From the NCBI GenBank assembly GCA_029207755.1, contig JARCOQ010000003.1, forward strand, positions 47,350,971 to 47,414,970: 64,000 bases of DNA. Reading direction: 5' to 3'. Within the stretch, counting starts at the first letter, position 1. Each line of letters starts with the position of its first letter. A program made the position numbers and the translations under genes. The stretch comes from Chamaea fasciata. Lineage: Eukaryota; Chordata; Aves; Passeriformes; Sylviidae. Below are positions 13,582 to 25,900 of this stretch, piece after piece. Under the pieces are notes generated by a model. It was not told the origin of the DNA. It worked only from the letters and a program-made list of their open reading frames with translations, and did not search any database.

Positions 13582-16500
13582 GGCTGAGTGGAAATCACTA
13601 CTTTTAGTTATGCAAAACTGTCAGTAATTTCTCCTGTATGGATGTGGAGGTCAGGCTCAGTTTTACTGTTTCACTCTGAAAATAGCACCTTTCAGCACTG
13701 AGACAGTGGGAAATGACATCTACTGAGTGACTGGGGAAAATGTGGTGCTTCCATGTTTTTCTGATGCCTCCTACCCAGTTCTGCAGTTCCTTGGCTGATG
13801 AGGGTTGACATTACCACTTCTAAAAAGGCTGGCAATCTCCACCTGCTGAAGACAGTTTTTCACTGTGTGATTTTGACCATCTGGATGTAGCATCCTTATT
13901 TACTCTCTCTCTTTTTTGGTTTGTTTTTTTTTAAATACCTTTTTTCATGAATTCCCAGGAAACTGGGTTTTACTCTGCTGCTTGCTTCAAGCTGACAAAA
14001 TCATCTGCTGTTTTCTTCCAACTGGTTAAGCTTTTTCCTTCAAAATCGTTTGGCTTTGGGACAGATCACTCATCCCAGATTTTAGTGTGTTTCTCCTCAA
14101 TCATCTATAACCTGCCTTTGAAATAAGTTTCCAACAGTTTCTCTGCAGGCTGCCTCCTTCCTCTATAGAAGGTTTGATAAAAATGAGTGGAAAAGTGTTT
14201 TTTCAATACCTAAGTTGTCAGGTGCTTTCTCAAGAGAATGCACTGCCCTACATTTCACAATGCCAAAAGTAACCGTAAATGAGTTTAGCACTAGCACTTG
14301 AGCCTTAAAACCCCAATTTTATCACTAAAAACACCACAAGGAACATTATTTCTCTTGGCAATGGATGTTTTAGTGTGTGCTGTGAGCTCAGTGATGAAGA
14401 AAATGTAAAGACATACCAAGAAGTAGTGAGGCATACGTGGGAGGTGGAACTTAGACAAGATGATTAGGTCATTCATTGAAAATCATCCAAACTTAAATGC
14501 CAAACTACATGTAGGATTATATGTGTTAAGTATGCATATAGTAGATAGATATTCTGTATTGCACTATGCTATCTCCTTTCTAATGAAAAAAATTGCTAGT
14601 TACGAAAATGTGCTAGAGTCCTATATCACCTTTTTATTCGCATGTTATTGGCTATTGACTGGGTTTTTTAATTTTTTTTTTTTTAGGGTCTGTCTCAGGT
14701 TTCAAATGGGGATAGGAGAAACACTCAGCCACAATAAAACAGATTATTTTGAGACAGAGATCTAAACATAAACAAGGCCAAGAGGTAGTGCTCGCAGGAA
14801 CTCTGTTTGTCATCACCCCTCACAGATTTTTCTGCATTATCTTCCTTAAAGTTAGCATGCTGCTAGATATCCTGAACCCTTATCTGCTTTTCCACTGAGA
14901 GAAAAATAAATCCAACAATCAAGCTTTGTGTTGTTTTTGCTGAATGCCTCCTGAGCCTGGCTTTGAATCTGGCATTACTCCTGTGCCATGTACAAAACTC
15001 TGCAACCTCTGTGGTATTCAGCATGATTTGATACAAATTAAACATACTTTGCAGATTTTTCCAGAGCACATTTAATAAGCAACATATCTGAGTAGGTTCA
15101 TGCAGGGCCTTCTCTCAGGGGATCCTAATATGTTTTTGGAGTCTGTCTCTGCACCTCTTCTTTCACACTTACCTAAGGGGAAGAGAGGAGTGGCCATCAG
15201 CTAATGCTCTCTCTAAGGGTGTGGGAACCCTTAGGGAATTCTTGCAGCATTTACAATGTAGAACAGGTAGTCAAGAAAGGTAAAGATGGACACTTGCAAA
15301 CGTCTATCTCAAAATATCATGGTTGGCATTTCAGTCTCTGCATGTAGACTCAGGAGCTCAAGACCACCACATGATACAGGTCATGGGTGAAATCTCTTGT
15401 TCAGTTTGCTGTACTGTGAGGCATCTTGCATTCGTCATTAACTTGTGAATAAGGTTTCTCAAACTCTTATGTCCAGCACACAACTAGAAGCATTACAGAA
15501 ACTGGGTCACGACAACACCATTTAGTCTATATGTATGTTGATCTATATATTCAAAAATTCATAAATTCCCAGAGGGCTTTATTCTGGCATCAAGAAGAAA
15601 AGTCAGTATGATCATAACAGACAGTTCAGTACGTCTAAGAAGTGTAGCAGTCAACACCCCTATGACCGAATTCCTGGGGTTTTGCATATTTATATTATTA
15701 GTGGGGTCATTCCCTTCAACTGCCCCACTAACACAACACTGCTCAGCTTTGGGGAGGCTCTGGGCAGGAGTCCTGGGCTAAAAAGTTACCAGCACAGCTG
15801 AGACTAGGGAGCATGACACAGAGACAACCCAGCAGTTCATGTCAGAGCCCAGTCAGGAGCTCTTATGCCCAGAGCTCTGTCACTGGACTACTTTGCTGCG
15901 CTTTGCTCAGCTATCCAGCTCTGCAGAGGCTCCTGCTGTGGTACAGAGCGTGGTGTGACTCTCTGGAACCTGTCTCAATGTAGGATGCTGAGTGCTGCAG
16001 CAGGAGAGCTCTCCAAGGATGCCACAGCTGTGAAGTGTAGAGCAACCTGAGCAGCTCTGCACCTCAGCCATGGAGCCAGGCTAAGCACCAGTGTGCCCAC
16101 TTGTATGGTCCTCTCTCACACTTCAGTGCCTGCCATATCCCAAACGAGACTCCTGCGCTCCTGCCTGCGCAAAATGCTCCCACTATTATCTGTGTTTTTC
16201 ATCACACCAGTCTTTCTTGGGGCAGGGGAGAAGTAGCTGTGTTCAGAAATCACGGACAGAGAACACATAGCATGATGGTGCATGAACATGACCTCTTAAT
16301 TCTTCTGTCAGGCTCTGGTAGAAGGGGAGGGCCATGAATTGCACTAGAAAAGGCCTAGTTACTCACACAGATACCCACCAGCTCCTAGACATTACCACAG
16401 TCTGTCCTCTTTGATGTTAGGCCCTTTTTTACTAATGTGTCCAGTTTTAAAAAAAGGACAACACAAACACCTCAACCCCAACCTCAAAACACTGCCAAGC

Positions 16501-16992
16501 ATGAGTCCTGTGGTAAGATTCAACAAACTCCAAGCCAAGATACACATGTTTCATATCTTAATACTAGAAGAATGTTGCATGCCTTCTATATTCCAATGAA
16601 AGCAGTTTTTTTCCACAACACAGAAGATTAATAAAATACTCTTCCATAGAAATAACTAAACAAAAGCTGCTGTTTGTTGGCTTACTGTAGGAGTGTCTGA
16701 AATCTTAAGTGAGTGATACAGAAAATCCACTATGTCTGTTCTGCATTTCATAAAAAGAGGTGCTTGAAATGTCCTTAAGTCCATGAAGCATGATGATAAG
16801 CAACAGATACATGATCTTGTTGGTTGCCAGCAGAGGACTGCACTTTTGTGAGGTGGGAAATAAACCTTTGCTACTTTAGCTTTTTCTGACCAGACTGAAT
16901 GCTAAAGATGTCTGTTAGAGTTGAAAGTAAGGGGAGATAAGAGCATCATTTCCACAGTTCTTTACTCAACATGCTTATTTAAGAGAGAGGTT

Positions 16993-17006
16993 GGGGGGGG
17001 GGGGGG
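16993..17006. repeat. G14 homopolymer
   Basis: Fourteen consecutive G following GAGAGAGGTT. Homopolymers of G this long can form G-quadruplex structure and are also a common site of sequencing length error. Confidence 0.9.
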
Positions 17007-19305
17007 AAGTTAAGACACCTGTTTTCTTTCTATTTTTAAAGAGCTCTCTTCTTAAAACATGGTGAGTATGTTCTCAACACTCAAGCTGTTGAGCATATCC
17101 CAAAGACGGCTGGCAGGCAGGATGGGGGTGTGTGGTGCTATATGAGGGGGTGTCAGTGGAGCAGCTGAGGTGTTGTCTAGCCAGGTGGTTGGCAGCACAA
17201 GCAAGGATTGCCTGTTGGTGGTGAGAGCATCTGTGAGTGCTGGCAGAAGTTGAAACTGGATGCAGCTCCATCCCCAAAAACCTGTACCCATCTCCAGAGA
17301 GCTTTCTGGCTCTCCCAGCCTGATCCTTTGATATCCCAGACTGGGTCTTGAAGAGCAGCATGTTCTGGTTTTAATCAGACCTTGACAGATGTTTTTGTGA
17401 AATGGTAAATGTAGATGGCATTGGAGGAGTGGATTCTCTGGAGAGCTTTGGCTATACAATCAGTGCTGCAGAAGGGAACAGAGTGAGCGTGCAGCGCTGA
17501 TACCTCTGTGTGGGAGAAAGCTACAGTTGTCTCCCTTTTCTTCTCCTTCCGACATCCCAGCCTCTTGTTTCAGCAAATGTGGTGTTTAAGCATATCACTG
17601 TACGGGCAATGCAAACAGCATGTTTCCTATGCTAGTCCCACAGCTGTCCACCAAAAGTCAAGCTGTTGCAGGGCATGAAGAGTGGAATGAAGGTTAGTTT
17701 CTTTAGTCCCTCTGTTCTCACTGGATTTCTGCAGCTGCCAGCTACCTGGCAGATATTACCCTCCAACAGCGCTACATATAGGAGAAGTAATTCCCACAGG
17801 CAATCCATCATCATCTGTTTACAAGTGCTGTCACTCCTGTGCAGTGACTTAGAGAAATGATGCTCTGATAAATCTTCCTAAAATAACGGATGGTAGAAAT
17901 TACAGCCACCAAGAACTCGGGTCAGGCTGAGGTCAATGGTCTTGTGCTCCCTGGAGCTATGACAATAATAAAACAAAACCAACAAGGAGTGTTGTCTTCA
18001 TCCATTTTGTGACATTCATTTCCTCCCTCTTTTGAAAAACCCTCGCTCTAATTTCCACAGCACATAATGCTGGTGGGAACTCAACCTCTTCTCCTTTGTG
18101 CCATTGGTGAGGTTAAATGGAAGGCTGGCCCCATGCACCTCACAGCCACATACTTTATCCTAATTAGAAGGCATTATCTTTTCTTTGGTGCCATGAACTA
18201 TCCTACCTAGTCTCTCTTGCCTTCTACTGCAGCTTCCAAAATTATTCTTGTTGTAAGCATAACCCTGTTTATTGAGATTTAAGTGAATTAGAAACAATAT
18301 ACATATATGTGTATTCCTAGGACCCATGATAAAGGTTCAGGTGCCTCTTAACTCAAAATAAAACTGAAATAACTCCTTCCTGGTACAACATTGTGCAAAA
18401 CGTGTGCTTACAGCTCCAGAGACCAGTTTAAACTCTTACATGCTGAAGATGTAGTGGTAGATAAGTGAAACCTTCCTTCCTAAAGGAATAGGGGGTGGTT
18501 TAGTTCAAATAGCTTAAAGATGACATTGCATTTAGTAGTCACACAGTGATTCTTTACCATGGTTTTGACACTTAAAAACGATTTGTGATGACTTTGATGG
18601 CCTATACTAGGCAGATATGGCTCCCTTCAATGAAAGGCTTCACCTATTTAAAAGCATAATTGCACTGACATTGATGAATAAATTAGGCAGCTGTCAGTTT
18701 TTTTCCTCTCTAAAATGGACTGCTTGAAAATATATGGGCAGTTATTCAGCAAAATAGTTTCTTATCAGCCTGCGAAGTGAGAGCACAGATCAAAACAGTT
18801 CAGAATAGGACTTTTATGAACATTTGTAATACAAGGAAAATGACCTTGTGTGGCAAAGTACTGAACTCTATTACAGGCAGTCACACATACATAGATGAGA
18901 GAGAAAAAAAATTGCCACGTTCCTGAAGGGGCAAAGCAGATCTGGAAGGTAAAATCTTGTAGGAGAGAGAATAGATAAGAAAAATATATCATTCAAAGAA
19001 TAACAAAGGGGAAATACAACACATTGAAAAGGAAAATAGGCTAGGAGACCTCCACAATGCTTGGGCATCCAGAAAGAGTTAAACTGCAATGAAAGCTTTT
19101 AACTAAAGCTAAAAGACCTTAAAACCAGCTCACCCTCCCCAGAGCAGAGACCCCACTGCGTAGTACCTGCCCTGGGCTTAAACATTAGTACAGAGCTTAC
19201 CTTGGCAAAACCAGTTCAGAATTCCCTGCCTGCTTCTGGCCCAGCCCTCAAACTCCCTGCAAACAAGAGTTAATTAGCAATTATCACATAAGCCATACCT
19301 GCCCC

Positions 19306-19310
19306 TTTTT

Positions 19311-19342
<32 letters not shown>

Positions 19343-19346
19343 TTTT
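19306..19346. repeat. Long poly-T tract (T17 C T23)
   Basis: Forty-one nearly pure T residues on the plus strand. On the minus strand this is a long A tract directly following a GC-rich segment of about 310 nt (19347-19660), as a retroposed poly(A) tail would be. There is no AATAAA just before the tract. Confidence 0.9.
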
Positions 19347-19665
19347 CCCTTTGTTGAGTCCAGCCTAGTTACAGGTGCTGCTGCACTTGTGGTCTCAGCT
19401 TGACTCCTGGAACGTGCTCCAGCCTTTGTCCTTGCTGCTCCATGCTCTCCTCTGCACCCAGCATGGGCTTGGCTTTCTCCGTGTGGATTTTAGTGTCTCT
19501 CCAGCCTCTCCAGCAGCAGGGCCCAAGCATTTCCTGCAGATAGGCCTGGTGGTTGGCGGCTCCCTCGATAGCACGTCCTCTCACGGCTGTGGCCTCAGGT
19601 TCAGCTCTTTCCTTGGGAGTCACAGTGTCCTGTGGGGTCCTCACCTTTCCCTGGTGCACTAGAAA
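19347..19665 (-). other. GC-rich segment abutting a long A tract; possible retroposed sequence
   Basis: This block is visibly GC-richer than its flanks and on the minus strand ends at a 41-nt A tract. A 96-codon minus-strand frame (19659-19369) and a 95-codon plus-strand frame (19375-19662) both span it. That both strands are open suggests composition more than coding. I recognise no parent gene, and I found no target-site duplication by eye. A processed-transcript copy is the simplest reading, but the missing AATAAA argues against it. Confidence 0.35.
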
Positions 19666-20305
19666 GCTGTGAGAGATCTGTCTTCTGAGATGACTTGGGT
19701 TTATAAGTTCACGAAACCATATTTAAAAAAAAAAGTAAACAGCGTCACTTAAATTACCTCCCCATAGAGATATTTCTTCCCTCCAGCAGGACTTTGTGGT
19801 TCATGTAACATAACTGCACTGTCTCTGCTGAGAGGTGTGTTGCAGAGAAAGTCAGAGGTGTTGTGAGGGAGGTGCCCCAGCTCGTTAAAAGGGAGCACAG
19901 TGACCTTTTCCGTTAACTACTGGATGAACATGTACCACCACTCACCTCTGCTCTTGGGGCATTTGGCACAACCTCGCGTGAATTCCAGAAGGTTTCAGCT
20001 GACCAGCAGATTGAATGCATTCAGCTCATGACTAAAAAAAGCTGTTTTATTAGACTGCCAGTCCTGCAGACCCTCTCAGGACTGTGAAAGACAGGCTGTG
20101 TTCCTCCCGGCACTGGCTGCCTCATCCATAATCCTGTCCCACTGAGATGCCTCACAGGGGCGGTGAAGGTACAGCTGAAGCCTGTGAGAGATGATTTGTG
20201 AGCCAGGTGCAGTATAAGCACCAGCAGCTAGAAAAAACATATATTTTTTTTAATTTTAAGTGAGCAGATCTGAGGTTAGAGTGACATAGAACCAATAAAT
20301 ATGGA

Positions 20306-20330
20306 TTTTTTTTTTTTTTTTTTTTTTTTT
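20306..20330. repeat. T25 homopolymer
   Basis: Twenty-five consecutive T on the plus strand, 1 kb from the 41-nt tract at 19306. The adjoining sequence to the right (ACAGAGTAACATTTCGG) is not a family I recognise. Confidence 0.9.
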
Positions 20331-23300
20331 ACAGAGTAACATTTCGGAGTGGAGCTGGAGTTGGAGCTCTTAACCTCAGAAGCTGGGACTGAGCCATACC
20401 ATATATTTTTATGTGGCAGTACAGGAAGAAGGGTTATCATGTTTTAGCTAGCTAAAAGAAGTTAAGTCTGAAAAGTTACCTTTCTGCTAAAACCTAACCT
20501 CAGCTCTTTCCCCTCCCCTGAGACTGAAGCAATTTCACACTATAAAAATGTGAATTTTGAAAACACAGCTGTTTGCCCTGACTCCCTGGTTAGAGTAAAA
20601 CTGAGCAAAAAACAAATCTTGAGGAGATAAAATGTTATCTTTCTTCATATTAAATATTTCACTGGATAGTCTGCCAGAGTACTAACTGACCTCCAGAACC
20701 AGGAGGAACTGGTCAGAACTGCATGTGGCAGTCTGTTCGATCCTCTTGCTCCCTGTGTGACTGCAGGCATCATTTTCACAGCCATCTCCTTTGGTTCATG
20801 GGGATCACTTAGTGATGCTGCTCTGGGAACTGCACATCTCCGACAGCAAATCCACAAATGTCTTTTATCTGAGAACAGATGTTTTCCTCCCCAGCTATTT
20901 ACAGAATCCCAAGAAGTGTTAATCAGGAAGTTCCAAACAGTAAAGTATTTCCAGCAGCCTTAACCCAAGGGGTAACTATTCCTACTTTGGAAGCATCAGC
21001 CTACGTGCTCGTTGTTGAAGTAAGAACAAATATCCCGCTAGCACATTTAGACTATCATCATCATCATCCTCAAAACTCAGTGGTGTGGGATCTTTTAAAA
21101 ATAATAAATTGTCAAAATTTACCAAGGTGTTGTGAGAAAAGGATTATTTAAACGCAGATCTGATTCTTGTAGTAGCCTGTTTTGGACTGTCAGATTTATG
21201 CGTTTTCTGGTGGTCTTTCAAACTCCACAGGGTATGGAGTTGCATAATATCACATATAATTTAATAATTTTAATCTATCTTATCCTTATTTCTCTATTAC
21301 TTGGGTGTTGGTATCACAGTTTTACAGATGATTTGGTGTAAATTTCTTCTAGTTTTGTCTGAATTTTGAACCTGCCATGTGGCAGTAATCCAGTTGATGT
21401 GAGGAGTAATGGTAAATCTTCCCAAATTAAAACAAGTTGTATTATGGCTCCTTGTGCACAAATTCTTGTGTCAGCTCAGCTCTGACAAGTGCTCTCCTGG
21501 AGGCTGGGGAGCACAGGATTCCAGGACGAACTTGCTGTTCAGACAGCAGTGAATGAGATATCACTGCTACGTAGCTAAGTTTGTCTGGCATCTGTCTTGA
21601 CATTGGCAGTTTGAGCAATAATTTCCTCCCCAGATGCTGTGCAGAAGGAGAGAGTTTGGCTAAAGAGGTTAAAAAAATAATGGTCTGGCAGTAAACAGCT
21701 TTTTAGAAGTATTACTTGGAGACTTACTTAAACTTGTGCAATGGTTTGCCTACAGTGTTAGGAATCATAGCAAGTAACAGATACACAACATGTATCTTTG
21801 AATTATCTACCTAAAAGAGACTGTTACCTGATGGACTTTCAAAAGTTTCTCCCAGGACACAATTTTTTCCAGCTTCTTTCCTTATATCCTGCTTTAATCA
21901 GTGGATAACATGAGTTGAACACTCACAAACTTTGGGAAAACTTGAATCTGGCTCTAAATGTCAGGTTTTGGTTCTGTTCTGCAAATCTGTGAATTTATTT
22001 GCCTATAAAGAAATCTCACAGCTAATAAACAAAATAAAGAAAAGTTTAATGATCCTCAGAACAATAAACATTAGCCAGCTCCATTTCCTTCTTTCCCATC
22101 AAATTCAATCACTATTCTAAAACTGGTTTCTTTAAAGTCAGTCAGCAAGAGGCAAATTTTCCCCTCGTGAAGATGAACCATTACTCAGCCTGTGCATCCT
22201 GATACTTAGGCTAACACTTGGCCCTGGCTGCTCTGTTTTTCAGAGGCAACAGTGGGGGATGAAGCATTCTTCAGCTCCTCGAGGGGTCTGGACCACTGGA
22301 AAGGTCAAGCAAACAAAGTTAAAATAACCATGAGGATCGCTGGCCAGCCAGCACTCTGGGTCCAAGATCAGCGGTGCTGCTGGTGGTGACTAATGCAATT
22401 AAATCAGCTCTGGGTCCTGTGCTGCGGGAACAATCTCACAGCGGTGCGTGCTGCTGCCAGATGGATTGCTCAAGCTTGGAAACCTCCCTCGTGCGCACAT
22501 ACTTCATCACAACAGGCGCTTTTCGTGGAAAAACGTGGCACTGGTGGAGGGATTTTTAGCCACTTCCCTGTAGGAAAGAACAGCAGGGAGCAGACTCCAG
22601 TGTGCAGGACTCTGTGGGTGCTGAGCGTGGGCTTTTGAGGCTGCAAAGAGTTGCATTTATTTGTTGGGAATGGTGGCAGAGCAGAGCCTGGAGGAACATG
22701 TACCAGGAGGACTTGTTGGAGAAGAGGTCAGCGAGCACCATGGGCTGGCTGCCAGTGCTGAGGATGCTCCATCAGGCTTCCCCCTCCAAGCTGTGGCAGC
22801 CTCCAGCCTCTCCCAGAGAGGTGTTGGATGTCTGGCCGTGTCTGCTGTGGTTGTTTCTCAATTGTTTCTACCCTGAAAGATTAGTAATTGTAATAAGAGT
22901 GAGAAAGTAGGTGTCTGGAATTTGTCTGGACTAAATGGCATGGATAGTTTCTCTGCTTCCCTCTTTGTGGGAAGGAAAAGGTGGGAGGTCAAAGACAGCA
23001 TCTGAGCCCCATTTCTGTCACCCATTGTGCAGTTGCTTAATACACCCAAGTCTCCCTGTGGGAAGGTGACCCTTAAAATGAAAACACTTCTGCTTCCTTT
23101 CCTTCTCATCAGGTACTCCTGGCTTTGTCACAAGCTTCATTATCACATGCAAGGAGAAAAGCAGCATCTGTTTGTGGCCATATATTAACACTAAGTGCCA
23201 TAAATTGTGTATGAAAATGGAGTGTCAGCCAGGAGAGATCATTCTTCAGCTGCTGCTGTTGGCAACTGTTGAAGTTTGAGACGTCCTGTAGGGTAACACA

Positions 23301-23959
23301 GTAGTGAGCTGCTCAGTTTTTCATGGAAAGGCCCTTTCCTATTCAATTCCAATTTTTACAGGGTTCTGGACAGTTAAACTAGGGTTTGAGGTACTACAGA
23401 TTGCTCCTAGGCAAAAGAAAAGTGACCTCATATTTGACCACTGTGGCTAAATTCATGTTGTTACGGCTGGTCCTAACCATGGAAAAAATGAGATACAATG
23501 AAGGAAGCACAAGCTGCACCTTCTAGTCTTCCAGTAAGTCTCCCAAATTCATTAATATCAGAACAGTTGTCTTAGGTCAGGCTAAGGGTTTATTCATACA
23601 AGTATCTTTCCTTCAGATGCATCTTAACTATGTTTGTGGAAAGAGTATGAAACCTTTCCTCTGTACACTCTTCCAGCTCTCTGTGGTTTAAGTATGTCCT
23701 GATGTAAAGCCTGCACTCACACCATAATCTTTTTAGCAGCCATAAACAAAGCTTAATTCCACAATCTCCTCAATTTATTAATTCTTGTGGCCTCTGAAGC
23801 AGTCTGCTGTAAACACCACCACAATATAACTACACAGTCATGAACCATTATTTCCTTTCGCTGATTTGGCATTAGTTGTTCATTGCCTTGTGAAGACCCT
23901 GAGCAAACTGTTCTCCATTCACATTTTCCCTGGCCATCATCACTTCACTGCTCTTCACC

Positions 23960-24115
23960 CCATTCTGCATCAGTCTCTCCAGTCAGACCTCAGGGCTATT
24001 TAGTCTCTCTTCATAGGAAAGCTGTGCTGCACTGACCGTCCCTGCCCTCATCCTGTGCTGTGTCCAATTCTGACACAATGTTTTCTGGGATATCAGTGAC
24101 CATCGTGACATTCAG
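23960..24115 (-). mobile_element. Possible degenerate CR1 fragment
   Basis: The stretch CAGTCTCTCCAGTCAGACCT, CTCTTCATAGGAAAGCTGTG and GCTGTGTCCAATTCTGACAC resembles, in order, the middle of the reverse-complemented CR1 3' region seen at 36240-36340, but with many differences and no 3' terminus. The call is tentative. Confidence 0.3.
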
Positions 24116-25861
24116 TAGGGAAGATACAGATAAACATGCAAACTCCACAGCTTCTAAGTTACGAAGGAAGTTACTCAAGTATTATTAACTCAGACAACTG
24201 AAAGGAAAATTTCCTCACTGCTTTGCTAGACCCACATTTACCTCACAGCAAGCCTAGAAATATCCTCTTGGGCTCTTCCAGTTGTGCCAACTCCTAGATT
24301 TGCCCCAGCACAGAGCAAGGTTTGCCCAAAGCACATTTTCCCCCGAGAAAGGCAGCCCTCCAAAGGCAAAAGGAAGGCAGGGGCAGCCTGCATGGTAGTG
24401 CTATGAGTGGGGAAGATACGGGGCAGATATCAGGGGTAGGAATTTTATGGGGTTAATTTTTAAGACAGTTGGGGCTAAAATATGGTTACTACTTCGGAGG
24501 GAAAGTACTGAGTGCAGGGGTAATGATGGCAGCCATAGTAGCCACAAATAAAATGGGTAGGGTCATTGGAGTCCCTGGAAGATTTAGAGGAGGATAGCTG
24601 CAGGGAAGCATTATTTGTGCATAAAGAAGGCTGAATATGCATATTTTAGGTGGGAGAAGTCTGTCTTCGCATCCTCAAGAAGGCAAAGGATGCATGGAAT
24701 AAACAAAGAAACAAACAAATCCACAAACCCATGCTTGGGTAATTATATCAAGATTCATGCTAGGCTTTGTTATGACACCATTGCAAACAATAGGTTGGTC
24801 TATCATTTTTATGGATCAGGATGGGAGAACTAAGTGCCATAGTTCAGGGTAACCCATGGAAGTATATAGAAGAATATCAGTATGTTTTGTTCCTGTAAAG
24901 ACAAAGTAACAAAACTTAAAGGAATGACATGTAGGCTTGGCTGCAGTCTCTGAATAAGGCAATTAAAAGTTTTTGCAAAAAGCAGTTCACTCCCTTAATC
25001 TCTTGCACCTAAGCCCCAACATCCCTGCAGCAAGACACAAAGTCAAGACAGTTATAATTTGCTGTTAAGCCCAGATTCTAGATCTAAGGACAGGGAAGTC
25101 CTCCAGCAGACATAGGACTTTCCTCAGTTTTGCACCTTCCCATCAAACCTGGTGGCTAATGGGGCTCTGACTGAGCAACCAGCTGTGCCAGCCCTGGCCT
25201 GCACAGCTGGGCTGGAGGGAGACACTGAGGTGGCACAGTGGGCATACATGGCTGCCTAATGTGTTCCTGGTTCTTGTAGGAGCCACAAGAAGTAAATAAA
25301 AGGGCTTGGCACAGAGCCACCTGACATGTTATCGAGTGACAGGACAGTGGGTTGCAGATCTTGTTTTGTTTTGTTTTTTTGATGCCACTCAGAAATTCTT
25401 TTGGAAAAAAGAAATATACTATTATTTATGACATTTCTGTCTCTTCCACGCTGTCTCTCAGAGCTGTTTGGAAACCTCCCCAGCTCCCCACCCTGTTTGG
25501 CTTTTTGTCTCTGTTTTCAAGAAATACAGTCTCATCAAAATGGCAAAATATCCAAACTGCTGCACAGAAAATTGAGCCAATAGACTGGTCACCTGACTTG
25601 GAGCTTGGAGGATAGCTGCACTAATAGCAAACTGATTTGGGTTTTTATTCCTTTCAGTCATACATTGCTCAACACTGAGATTTACCCCGGTCTTAAGGGT
25701 TGCTGCAAAAGTCAGACGGTGTTGCAGATTTTCTTCAGAGAGGCACAGCACACCAGTATGAGATGCAGAGAATAAAACATGCTTTGCTTTCAAGGAAAAG
25801 AGATTAAGAGATATGTACTTATTTCTGAAAGACAAATCTCCAAAATAAGGGGATAAGAACC

Positions 25862-25900
25862 ATTAGAAGTATTAGAAGTATATGGTATTAGAATACCATA
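25862..25900. repeat. Short tandem repeat ending in a 20-bp palindrome
   Basis: ATTAGAAGT is repeated twice in tandem, followed by TATGGTATTAGAATACCATA (25881-25900), which has 9-bp perfect arms around AG. No function is evident. Confidence 0.8.

Larger units (their letters stand above)
1..19300. other. Intergenic DNA, no gene recognised
   Basis: AT-rich sequence downstream of SASH1 with no convincing exon, RNA gene or well-preserved transposon. Open frames are short, overlap in several frames and lack coding bias. It contains simple repeats listed separately: (AC)9 near 1749, a poly-A run at 13559-13575 and a G14 run at 16993-17006. In mammals the next gene beyond SASH1's 3' end is UST; I see none of its exons here. 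Confidence 0.65.

Noticed and set aside
17052..17459. Two overlapping minus-strand frames (135 and 95 codons)
   Set aside because: Two different frames open over the same DNA without codon bias or motifs; more likely composition than a gene.
19369..19662. Complementary 96- and 95-codon frames as a coding gene
   Set aside because: Both strands are open and neither peptide resembles a known protein; kept only as a possible retroposed, non-coding segment.
22374..22910. Cluster of open frames in a GC-richer patch
   Set aside because: Several mutually overlapping frames on both strands, no domain and no clear splice sites supporting any of them.
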